Below, one piece after another: positions 15,905 through 24,400 of a stretch of 64,000 nucleotides of DNA. How positions within the stretch are numbered: the first letter of the stretch is position 1; each line of letters starts with the position of its first letter. The translations under genes were made by a program, and so were the position numbers. The notes under the pieces are model-generated. The model had not been told where the DNA came from and ran no database searches. It was given only the letters and a program-made list of their open reading frames with translations. Origin of the DNA: an uncultured Dehalococcoidia bacterium (GTDB taxonomy: Bacteria; Chloroflexota; Dehalococcoidia; Lucifugimonadales; UBA3495); assembly GCA_951812535.1 (NCBI GenBank), contig CATOSK010000011.1:1-64000 (forward strand), given 5' to 3'.

Positions 15905-16516
15905 CTACCCGTTCGCGCTCTTCCCGATCAGCGCCCGCAGGTCGTCGGCGCTCAGGTCTCCGAAAGTCGGTTCGCCGCCGTCCACCAGGTAGGTCGGAGT
16001 GCCTCCCACCCCCATTTCCCGCGCCGCGGCATCCTCCTCCAGCACCTGCTGCCGGAACATTCCCGCGTCCAGCGCGGCGGACAGGCCCTGTTCATCCAGG
16101 CCGCACTCCCTGGCAATCCCGAGGATCACCGGCCTGTCCCCCAGGTCCAACCCGTCCTCCCAGTAAGCCTGCGCCGCCCGGTGGTGGAACTCGCCGTCCC
16201 TCCCCTCGGACTTGGCATAGAGCGTTGCCTCCTGGACGAGCATCGTGTTCGGAGACCATTGGGGACGCCGCATGGTGACGCCCGCTCCGGCCGCCCTTTC
16301 CTGCCACGCCGCCGACATCTCCGTCTCCGTCTCGCCCTGCCGCAGCGGGCGGGGTTCCCCTTCAGGAGGCCGCTCCGGCGCCAGCAGGAAGGGCCGCCGG
16401 TCCACCTTGATGGGCATCTCATCCGCCACGTTTTCCAGCCTGACCAGGCCTACATAGCAGAAGGGTCAAGTGTAATCGAACCAGACCCGCAGGTTTACCG
16501 CGTTTTCCTCGGACAC
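15905..16516 (-). CDS. Probable selenocysteine-containing DsbA/FrnE-family oxidoreductase (UxxC)
   Basis: The ORF track shows only 174 residues from an internal GTG (16429). Reading upstream in the same frame gives 29 more codons to a GTG at 16516 with GGAGGAAGAAAC before it. The new N-terminus is VSEENAVNLRVWFDYT, then TGA (16466-16468), then PFCYVGLVRLENVADEMPIK. FrnE-type DsbA proteins have DYTCPFCYVG or DYVCPWCYIG at this point, so the TGA falls exactly on the first redox cysteine and the second (Cys20) is kept. A hairpin with a GGUC loop follows the UGA at the bacterial SECIS spacing. The rest is a normal thioredoxin-fold/helical-insertion protein ending in GVGGTPTYLVDGG (cis-proline) and DDLRALIG; total 203 residues with Sec17. 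Role: thiol-disulfide or peroxide chemistry, cytosolic (no signal peptide). The alternative is a nonsense mutation of TGC. Confidence 0.78.
16437..16450 (-). promoter_or_regulatory. SECIS-like hairpin downstream of the in-frame UGA
   Basis: On the mRNA, GGCCU-GGUC-AGGCU forms a 5-bp stem (four Watson-Crick pairs and one G-U) with a GGUC tetraloop. The loop begins 21 nt after the UGA. In E. coli fdhF the SelB-binding AGGUCU loop sits at nearly the same distance (GGU at 19-21). A UUC/GAA pairing could extend the lower stem. Confidence 0.6.
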
Positions 16517-16589
16517 GTTTCTTCCTCCAACCAATTGCGCTCGTTTTGCCTTTGCCCGGAGAGTCGCCAAAACCGCCCCGGGAAGGTTT

Positions 16590-17279
16590 TTACCACATCA
16601 GGTCCGGTCCCACCGCCTCGATTAGGCTGCACCCCTTGTTCCGCACCGCGTTCACATCCTGCGAAACGGGATAGGCCCGCATCATCGCCGGATCATACGG
16701 CTGCAGCATCTCCAGCAGGTTTTCGGCGTCCTGCTCCTCCGGGTCCATCCATGCCCCATACAGGCCGGACGGCAGGATGACCGGCATACGGTCGTGGACC
16801 TGGCTGCAAAGCTCATTCGGGGACGTGGTGATAATTGAACAGGACAGGACCTCCTCCCCGCCGGGCCTAGCCCGCTCCCAGATCCCGGCGAAGGCGAAGG
16901 GTTCACCGTCTTTGGACGTGAACCGGACCGGCCACCGGCTCCGGTTGGGCCCCTTCCTCCACTCGTAGAACCCGCTGGCCGGAATGAGGCACCGCTGGCT
17001 CTTGAAGGGACCCGTGTACGCCCGCCGCTGCAATATCTGATCGTCCCGGGCGTTGATCATGGTGTACTTGCTGCTGATTTCCTTGCTCCAACGGGGCACC
17101 AGCCCCCAGCGCATGAACCGGGGATAGTTCGTCTGCCCGCCGGAGATTACCGTGAGCACCCGGTCCGTCGGAGCAATGTTGTACGCCGGGATCCTCTCCC
17201 CGTACTCGGCCACGCCGCTCAGGTCGACCCCGAAATAGATTTCCAGTTGGTGCTGGTTCAGGTCAAATCTTCCGCACAT
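16590..17279 (-). CDS. SOS response-associated peptidase family protein (YedK/HMCES, SRAP)
   Basis: 229 residues beginning MCGRFDLN, so Cys2 becomes the N-terminal nucleophile after Met removal. Other conserved residues are Asn in INARDD (about 76), Glu106 in IPASGFYEWRKG and His162 in QVHDRMPVIL. SRAP proteins crosslink to abasic sites in single-stranded DNA through Cys2, shielding them during replication. Length and motif order are standard. It lies between the DsbA-like gene and an oxidoreductase on the same strand with no obvious functional link. Confidence 0.93.
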   Translation of the reverse strand: MCGRFDLNQHQLEIYFGVDLSGVAEYGERIPAYNIAPTDRVLTVISGGQTNYPRFMRWGLVPRWSKEISSKYTMINARDDQILQRRAYTGPFKSQRCLIPASGFYEWRKGPNRSRWPVRFTSKDGEPFAFAGIWERARPGGEEVLSCSIITTSPNELCSQVHDRMPVILPSGLYGAWMDPEEQDAENLLEMLQPYDPAMMRAYPVSQDVNAVRNKGCSLIEAVGPDLMW

Positions 17280-17320
17280 CGCTGCCCTCGCGAAGATACG
17301 CCCGCCGGGGCCGGCAGTTC

Positions 17321-18361
17321 CTATACCGCGACCGGGTCAATCCTGACGGTGCGCCCGGTCCGCGCGGATTGCACCATCGCCAAGGTGACTTCCACCACCC
17401 GAAGCCCGTCCTCTCCCGTGGCGCCCGGCTGCCGGTCATCCTCGATGGCCCGGCGGAAGTCCTGGATCTCCGCCACGAAATTTCCCAGGTATTCGCCGGG
17501 GTAGTCGCTAGACTCGTTGACCGTCTCACTGACGATCTCGACGCTCCCCTGGCGGGCCTCCCACAACGTGCCCTGGCTGCTGATGCGGCCATCGCTTCCG
17601 TAAATCGTGAAGTCGTTGCGCGAGTCCGGCAGCACCCGGCCGCAACAGACCGTCCCGATGGCGCCGTCTCCGAACCGGAGCGACATCGCTGCCAGTTGCT
17701 CCAGGGGCTGGCTCTCCGTCTGCCCATCGGTTATTGCGGCCACCTGCGTGATTTCCTGTCCCAGCAGGAACCTGAGCAGGTCCACCGCGTGGACCCCGGT
17801 GCCCATCATCGTCGACGCGTTGCCGATCAGGTCCGGCTGGTCCCACCACTGCCGCAGACCGGTTCTGCGCGGCGGCGGGCCCTGCCCCCTGACCCCGAAT
17901 CCCCACTGCCCCTGGGCCAGCGTCACCTTTCCCAGGCTCCCGCTTCCGATGACTTCCCTGGCCCGGACGTGCCCCGGGTGCTGCCTCAGGTGAAACCCAA
18001 CTCCCAGCTTCACCCCCGCTCCCCGGCAGGCCCGCACCATCGCGACGGCGTCGTCCAGGGTGGTCGCCATCGGCTTCTCCGATAGCACATGCTTCCCTGC
18101 CGCGGCGGCCCGCTGGGCCTGGGCCGAGTGCAGGGCATTGGGAGAACATATGAACACCGCGTCCACCCGGGAATCGTTCAGTAGGGCGTCCAGGTTGTCG
18201 CACCCGTAGTTTGCTCCATGTTTCTCGGCGAACGCCTCCGCCCGTCCCTGGTCCCGGCTGTAAACCGCGATCAGGTTGTTGTCCTCCGCCGCGGCAATGG
18301 CCGGGGCGATTTTCAGGTCGGGGTGATTTCCGGTGCTGACGATTCCCCAGCCGAGGGCCAA
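17321..18361 (-). CDS. Gfo/Idh/MocA-family NAD(P)-dependent oxidoreductase
   Basis: 346 residues. The N-terminal Rossmann motif appears as GWGIVSTGNHP, followed by the classic VLSEKPMATTLDDA and a C-terminal substrate domain with GNASTMMGTGVHAVDLLRFLLGQE. The family oxidises or epimerises sugars, inositols and related polyols. The glycine-rich loop (GIVSTG) is shorter than the canonical GxGxxG. The substrate is unknown. The gene stands alone, separated from the GNAT gene by about 160 bp. Confidence 0.88.
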   Translation of the reverse strand: MALGWGIVSTGNHPDLKIAPAIAAAEDNNLIAVYSRDQGRAEAFAEKHGANYGCDNLDALLNDSRVDAVFICSPNALHSAQAQRAAAAGKHVLSEKPMATTLDDAVAMVRACRGAGVKLGVGFHLRQHPGHVRAREVIGSGSLGKVTLAQGQWGFGVRGQGPPPRRTGLRQWWDQPDLIGNASTMMGTGVHAVDLLRFLLGQEITQVAAITDGQTESQPLEQLAAMSLRFGDGAIGTVCCGRVLPDSRNDFTIYGSDGRISSQGTLWEARQGSVEIVSETVNESSDYPGEYLGNFVAEIQDFRRAIEDDRQPGATGEDGLRVVEVTLAMVQSARTGRTVRIDPVAV

Positions 18362-18524
18362 AAGTCCACCTCCGGGAGTCCTGACTGATGCCTGGTTGCG
18401 GCGCCGGGACTAAAATATGAGAATCGCCTGGGTGTGTCAAACCGCACCCGTGCTTTGTCGAAGGGCTTCCTTCTTGAAAGGCTTCCTGCTTCCTGTGCCG
18501 TCGGTCTTCCTGTACCGTCGGTGC

Positions 18525-19040
18525 TCAATCCCGGGTCAGGGAATAAAGGAACATGTCGATCGTCTGCCCGTCCTTCGTGGCGCCCTTGCGCATCCGCCCC
18601 TCGTATTCGAAACCCGCCTTTTCGAGAACGCGGCAGGATGCTGGATTCCACTCGAACACCTCAGCATATATTCGTGCCAGGTCGAACTCGGCGAAGGCGT
18701 ATTCCGTCAGCATTTTCAAAGCCCTGGTTGCTATGCCCTGGCCCCAGAACGGTTCGCCCAACCAGTAACCCACTTCGGCCGAGCGGCGTTGGACATCCTG
18801 CTTCAGCTCCAGGCCGATGTTGCCAATGACTTCGGTGTCGGAAGCGACGGCGAAGATGGTCTCCGGCTTGCTCTCCATGGCTTCCTGGATCCAGTTTTCT
18901 GCATCCTGCAACGTATAGGGGTGCGGAAACCTGTCCCATATATTGATCCAGATCTTCCGGTTGTTGGCGTACTTCGCCAGGGAAGGCGCATCTGCGGGAT
19001 GCAGGCTCCGTATCTGCCATTCACCAAAGTCGATTTTCAT
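18525..19040 (-). CDS. GNAT N-acetyltransferase (RimJ/RimL-type)
   Basis: 171 residues with the RimJ/RimL layout: SLHPADAPSLAKYANN, VIGNIGLELK, EVGYWLGEPFWGQGIATRALKMLTEYAF (the acetyl-CoA-binding Q/R-x-x-G-x-G/A loop is WGQGIATRA), then RIYAEVFEWNPASCRVLEKAGFEYEGRMR. It acetylates an alpha-amino group of a protein or a small amine; the target is unknown. The ATG at 19040 is taken. Its upstream region ends at the ISAs1 insertion. Confidence 0.88.
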   Translation of the reverse strand: MKIDFGEWQIRSLHPADAPSLAKYANNRKIWINIWDRFPHPYTLQDAENWIQEAMESKPETIFAVASDTEVIGNIGLELKQDVQRRSAEVGYWLGEPFWGQGIATRALKMLTEYAFAEFDLARIYAEVFEWNPASCRVLEKAGFEYEGRMRKGATKDGQTIDMFLYSLTRD

Positions 19041-19139
19041 AACTCTGAGACATCCACCAGGTTACCGGGCGGGCCAGCGGCCCGGCGTTTCACAGATGAT
19101 ACACCCCTAGCGGTTCTTCCCTATCCCAGACGGCCCGGG

Positions 19140-20363
19140 CAGGACGATTGCAAAGTCAGGTAGGGGAGGTTATAAAGACGGGGAAGTGAGATGAGGGAGT
19201 GTGGGGATATGGAAGCGGCGGAATCTCTGTTCAGTTGTTTGGAGCAGGTGCCGGATCCCAGGAGGGCCAGAGGGGTCAGACATCCTTTTCAGGCCATTCT
19301 CCGTCTGACCCTGCTGGGCTTGGTCTGCGGTCAGACCACCATGGCCCACATTGCCCTCTTCGCCAGGATGCACTGGCCGGTGCTGAAAGAGCCGTTGGGC
19401 TTTGTACGGGACCATCCGCCCCATGCCACCACCATCTCCCGCACCTTGGCCGGGGTTCGCTATGAGGAGTTGCAGGGGGCCCTGACCGGATGGGTGGCCC
19501 GGGTGGTGTCGGACCAGGAGATGTACGCCTCGGTGGATGGCAAGTGGGCCAAGCAGTCCGAGGACGCAAGCGGGAACCCCTTGGTGATGGTGAACGTACT
19601 GGCCCACGACCTGAAGCTGTGCCTGGCCCAGTGGCCGGCATCGGAGAAAAGGTACGAACCCGGGGTGTTGCGGGAACAGGTGGGGCAACTGTTTGAGCGC
19701 TACCCCGGCCTTGGGCTGCTGACCATGGACGCTCTGTACGCGGAGCGGGACCTGTGCCAGGCCATAGTGAGACACGGACGGGACTACTTGGTGCGAGTCA
19801 AAGGGAACCGGCCCGAGTTGCTGGCCGCGTTGGCAGAGGGATTTGCCGAGGAGGAACTGGGGGAACCCGAGGCTGTGAGCGTTGAAAAAAAGCGGGGGTG
19901 ATTGAGAGTCGGCGTGTCTGGACCGATGAGGAACTGGCAGGCTATATCCGGGATGAGTTGGGCTTTCCGGGGGCTATGCAGGGGGTGATGCTGGAGAAGG
20001 AGACGGTGGACATAGCCACCGGGGAGGTGAGCCGGGAGCACTGGTATCTGCTGACCAGCCTGAGTTCCCGCAGGTGCAGCCCGAGAGAACTGCTTCGGGT
20101 GATCCGCAACCACTGGAGGGTGGAAAACAGCCTGCATCACGTGAAGGACCGCAGTTGGGACGAGGACGTCCACACGCTGCGGCGTCCGGGTTTGGGCGAG
20201 GTGTACGCCAGCCTAGTCAACACCGCCCTGAACGCCCTGCGCTTGGAGGGCTGGTTCCCTCTCCGCATGTCCATGCCCCTGCGAGCCAAGACCTGCGCCT
20301 TCCGCCCAATCCAGACCATCGCCCGCCTCTGCGGCCTATCCTCCTGACTTTGCAATCGTCCTG
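19140..20363 (+). mobile_element. Complete ISAs1-family insertion sequence
   Basis: 1224 bp bounded by perfect 21-bp inverted repeats, caggacgattgcaaagtcagg at 19140-19160 and its reverse complement at 20343-20363. A 9-bp direct repeat cggcccggg flanks it (19131-19139 and 20364-20372), consistent with the 8-10-bp target duplication of this family. Intact ends and duplication suggest a recent insertion. It sits between the GNAT gene and the B12 operon promoter. Confidence 0.9.
19191..20347 (+). CDS. ISAs1-family transposase in two frames (possible -1 frameshift)
   Basis: Frame one (19191-19901, 236 residues) carries the DDE_Tnp_1-associated N-terminal domain (LFSCLEQVPDPRRARGVRH), the first catalytic Asp in YASVDGKWAKQ and the second in LGLLTMDALYAERD. 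Frame two (from about 19886 to 20347) carries the last part with the Glu in NHWRVENSLHHVKDRSWDED. The two overlap at 19898-19901. Just before, frame-zero codons read gaa aaa aag, containing the A AAA AAG slippery heptamer; a -1 slip there joins the frames as ...EKKAGVIESRRVW, which fits the family. The joined product is about 385 residues, a normal length. Either programmed frameshifting or an indel in the A7 tract explains the split. Confidence 0.8.
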
Positions 20364-20380
20364 CGGCCCGGGGCCCGTGC

Positions 20381-20409
20381 TTGACAACCCATTCCCACAG
20401 GATTAGAGT
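20381..20409 (+). promoter_or_regulatory. Promoter of the cobalamin operon
   Basis: TTGACA (20381-20386), a 17-bp spacer and TAGAGT (20404-20409). Transcription would start near 20416, just before the cobalamin riboswitch. The ISAs1 target duplication ends at 20372, only 8 bp upstream of the -35 box. Confidence 0.65.
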
Positions 20410-20439
20410 AGCCGACAGCGTATCCCACCTTAAAAATCT

Positions 20440-20585
20440 GCTAGACACTTCGGGTACCGCAAAGGTTCAAACGGGAAAGGCGGTGAAAATCCGCCGCGGT
20501 TGCGCCACTGTGAACGCCGTCCACTCCCATGTCCCTTCCGGGGGGCGCAGGATGGCGTAAGTCAGGACACCGACCTGGGTGATTG
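20440..20585 (+). ncRNA. Cobalamin riboswitch
   Basis: Core conserved elements appear in order: ggttcaaacgggaa, the cggtgaaaatccgccgcgg stem, the B12 box gcgccactgtga, then aagtcaggacaccgacctg closing the domain. This is the standard adenosyl/aquo-cobalamin aptamer. A rho-independent terminator follows at 20668, so B12 binding should favour termination and shut the operon off. Exact boundaries are approximate. Confidence 0.93.
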
Positions 20586-20667
20586 GGGCTCTACTCTGCG
20601 CCATACAGATGGGGGTTCCCCGGGACTGGTTTCGCCAGCTTTCCCGAGTAACTGAAATCACAGCTTC

Positions 20668-20696
20668 CCCCCGACGCGCAGAGTCGGGGGTTTTTC
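20668..20696 (+). terminator. Riboswitch-controlled intrinsic terminator
   Basis: cccccgac (20668-20675) pairs perfectly with gtcggggg (20683-20690), followed by tttttc. It lies between the cobalamin aptamer and the first gene, so it is the likely expression platform. Confidence 0.8.
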
Positions 20697-20732
20697 ATTT
20701 GGGCCCCACTGGCATCGGACAGCAGACCGGCA

Positions 20733-21428
20733 ATGACCAGCAACAGCGACATAGCAATGACCATCATCGGCGTTGGGCCCGGTGACCCGCAGATGCTTAC
20801 CCTGCGGGCCCAGCAGGCCATCCGCAGCGCCGACCTGGTGGTCGGGTTTCGGACCGTCCTCAACGTGGTGGAGCAATGGGCCGGTGACGCCGAGCTTTGC
20901 CCCATGAGCTACCGGGACCAGGAGCAGGTGCTGGACTACGCCCAGGAGCAGGTCCGTTCGGGAAAGACCTGCGTGGTCTGTGCCTGGGGCGACCTCAACG
21001 TCTCCGCGCGGGAGCTGATCGAGAGGGTCCAGCGCCGCGCCGGAAGGGTCGAACTCATCCCGGGGGTCAGCTCCATCCAGTTTGCCGCCGCCCGAACCGG
21101 AATCTACATGGAGGAGTCCATCTTTGTGACCCTCCACAAGCGGGCCGACACCAGCGGCGATTTGGACGAACTGCGGCATCACCTGAACGAAGGGCTCCGC
21201 AACATTATCCTGTTGCCCCGGCCCTTCGACCTGATGCCTCCATTGATAGCCGGAAACCTGGTTGAGGCCGGGGTCCCGGGAGACCGGCCGGTCATCGTCT
21301 ACCAGCGGCTCACCTTCGACGACGAGCAGGCCTGGCGCGGCACCCTGGAACAATGCGCCGCAATCTCGGAAGAGTTCAGCGACCTGTCCATCATGGTCTT
21401 TCCCCGGCCTTCCCAGGAACCGGACTAA
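20733..21428 (+). CDS. cbiE: Cobalt-precorrin-7 / precorrin-6Y C5-methyltransferase subunit CbiE
   Basis: 231 residues in the tetrapyrrole methylase fold: TIIGVGPGDPQMLTLRAQQAIRSADLVVG at the start, VELIPGVSSIQFAAARTG in the middle and an NIILLPRPFDLMPPLIA segment. It methylates C5 of the corrin ring using S-adenosylmethionine in the cytosol. The decarboxylating partner CbiT/CobL C-terminal half is absent from this window. It is the first gene after the B12 riboswitch terminator. The ATG at 20757 is an alternative start; neither candidate has a clear ribosome-binding site. Confidence 0.85.
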   Translation: MTSNSDIAMTIIGVGPGDPQMLTLRAQQAIRSADLVVGFRTVLNVVEQWAGDAELCPMSYRDQEQVLDYAQEQVRSGKTCVVCAWGDLNVSARELIERVQRRAGRVELIPGVSSIQFAAARTGIYMEESIFVTLHKRADTSGDLDELRHHLNEGLRNIILLPRPFDLMPPLIAGNLVEAGVPGDRPVIVYQRLTFDDEQAWRGTLEQCAAISEEFSDLSIMVFPRPSQEPD

Positions 21429-21456
21429 CCGGAAAAACAGCGAGGACCGTCACAGC

Positions 21457-24400
21457 TTGACCACTCCCACTCGGACCGGGCAACAGAAGATCGTTTTCGT
21501 TACCACCGCGGACACGGACATCCTGACCGCGGAGCGCTCGGTGGCGGACCTTGACCTGTCCGACTTCCCCACCATCGCGGCCTTCAACCCGGTCGCCCTG
21601 GTGGATGACCAGTCCCGGGCGGACCTCCTGGACGCCGTGGACAACGCCGGCGTCGTGGTTTTGCGCCTCCTCGGCGGCAAGCGTTCCATGCCCGAGGTCT
21701 ACGACGACCTGGTTTCCCGCTGCCACTCCCAGGGCGTCCCCCTCATCGCCTGTCCCGGACACCAGGAATGGGACGAAGATCTCGTCACCGCCTGCACCGT
21801 CTCGGTGGCAGAGCTGGAAACCACCTTCTCCTACCTGATGCGCGGCGGCGTCGCCAACTTTCAGAATCTGTTCCTGTTCCTCAGCGATACCTACCTGGGG
21901 AGCGAGTACGGACACGAGGCCCCGGAACCGGTCCCCTGGGAGGGCGTGTACCACCCGGACGTTGACCGGGGATTGGACGTGGACACCTACATCGCCCGGC
22001 AGTTCAGGCCCGGCCTCCCTGCGGTGGGCGTCCTCTTCTACCGCGCTCATTGGATGAGCGGCAACCTCCAGTTCATTGACGAGCTTGTTCGCGGCCTGGA
22101 GGCCCAGGAGGTCAACGTCCTGCCGGTCTTCTCCTTCAGCCTCAAGCACAATCCCGAGGAGGAGGGCGAACACAGCCGCACCCTCACCGAGTTCATGCTG
22201 GACGACAACGGTTCCCCCCGGGTGGACTGCATCGTCAACACTATGGGCCTCGCCATGAGCGACATCAGCCAGGACGGCCCGACCATCGCCACCGGCTGGT
22301 CGGTAGACCTGCTGGACCGGATGGACGTCCCGGTTATCCAGGGCATCGTCAGTACCGGCACCCACGAGGAATGGGAGGAAAGCTCCCTCGGGCTCGGCCC
22401 AATCGACACGGCGATGAACATCGCCCTGCCGGAGTTCGACGGACGGATCATATCGGTCCCCATTTCCTTCAAGCAGGAAACCGCCGCCGCCCGGAACGGC
22501 AGCATGGTGACCAACCGGCTGCAACGCTACGTTGCCCAACCGGACCGCATCGACCTCGTCGCCCGGCTGGCCGCGAAATGGGCCAACCTGCGCCGCAAGT
22601 CCAACGCCGAAAAGCGCGTCGCCATCATAATGAGCAACTATCCGACCAAGGACGCCCGGATCGGCAACGCGGTGGGCCTAGACACCCCGGCATCCGTGGT
22701 CAACCTGCTGAACGCGCTTGACCGCGCCGGATACCAGGTCGAGGATATCCCCGAGGATGGCGACGAGCTGGTCCACCGCATCATCGAGCGGTGCAGCAAC
22801 GATCGGGACTCCCTCACGGAGGAACAGCTTCGCCTCGCCGCCGGCCACGTTTCCGCGGGACAGTACGCCGGGTGGTACTCGGGCTTTCCGGAATCCGTCC
22901 GCCAGGAACTGTTGGATTCCTGGGGCCCGGCTCCCGGAAACGTCTACCGCACCGGGGACCAGCTAGCCATCGCGGGTCTCCAACTGGGCAACGTCTTCGT
23001 GGGATTGCAGCCGCCCAGGGGCTTCGGGGAACACCCCATATCCATCTACCACAGCCCCGATTTGACGCCGACCCACCACTACATTGCCTACTACCGCTGG
23101 ATACGCGACGTCTTCCAGGCCGACGCGATGGTCCACGTCGGCAAGCACGGAACGCTGGAGTGGCTTCCCGGAAAGGGCATCGGCCTTTCCGCCGCCTGCT
23201 ACCCGGAAGTTGCCCTCCAGGATTTGCCCCTGTTCTATCCCTTCATCATCAACAACCCCGGGGAGGGCACCCAGGCCAAGCGCCGCACCCACGCGACGAT
23301 CATCGACCACCTCATCCCGCCCATGACCACCGCCGACAGCTACGGCGACATCGCCAAGCTGGAACAGCTCATGGACGAGCATTACCAGTGCCAGACCCTG
23401 GATCCCGGCAAGCTGCCGATGCTGGAGTCCCAGATCTGGGGAATGGTCCAGCAGGCGGAGCTTCACCGGGACCTGGGAGTCGACGCCCAGCCTGATGACT
23501 TCGCCGAGTTCATGCTGGAGATTGACGGCTACCTCTGCGAGATCAAGGACGCCCAGATCAAGGACGGCCTGCACACTCTCGGCGAACCCCCCACACAGGA
23601 ACAGTTGGTCGGCCTCATGTCCGCCCTGACCCGCCTGGACATTGGCGGCATTGCCAGCCTCCGCCGGGCCATCGCCGAGGCCCTGGGATTGGACTACCGG
23701 CAGTTGCTGGACGAACCCTCCACCCCGGTCAATGGAAACATGCCCGCTATCCTGCGGGACCTGGACCCGGACACTCCCCTCCGCAGTGCCGGGGATGTGC
23801 TGGAGCGGCTGGAAGTCCTCTGCCGCAGCTGCCTCTCCCAGATGCAGGACCACGGCTTCTCCCCGGAGCAGGTCGCCGGTGTTGTCGCCCGCGTCGTCGG
23901 ACAACCCGATGGCCCCACCGAGGAAATGCTGCGGTTCGCCACCGAGTCCATCTATCCCGCCCTGATGCGCACCACCGATGAAATAGACAACCTGCTGCGG
24001 GGACTGGAAGGCCGCTTCGTGCCCCCCGGCCCCAGCGGCGCGCCCACCCGGGGCATGGCCAACGTGCTTCCCACCGGGCGCAACTTCTACTCCGTTGACC
24101 CCAAGACCCTGCCTTCCCCCGCCGCGTGGGAGGTCGGAAGAGCCCTCGGCGACGCCCTCCTGGAAAAGTACCTGGAGGAAGAGGGCGCCTACCCTGAGAT
24201 GGTCGGGATCGTCGTCTGGGGCACCTCCGCCATGCGTACCCACGGCGACGACATTGCCCAGATAATGTACCTCCTCGGCGTCCGCCCGGTCTGGCAGCAG
24301 GAAAGCCGCCGGGTCTCCGGCATCGAGGTCATCCCCGTCTCCGAGTTGGGCCGCCCCCGCATCGATGTGACCGTGCGGATCAGCGGCTTCTTCCGCGACG

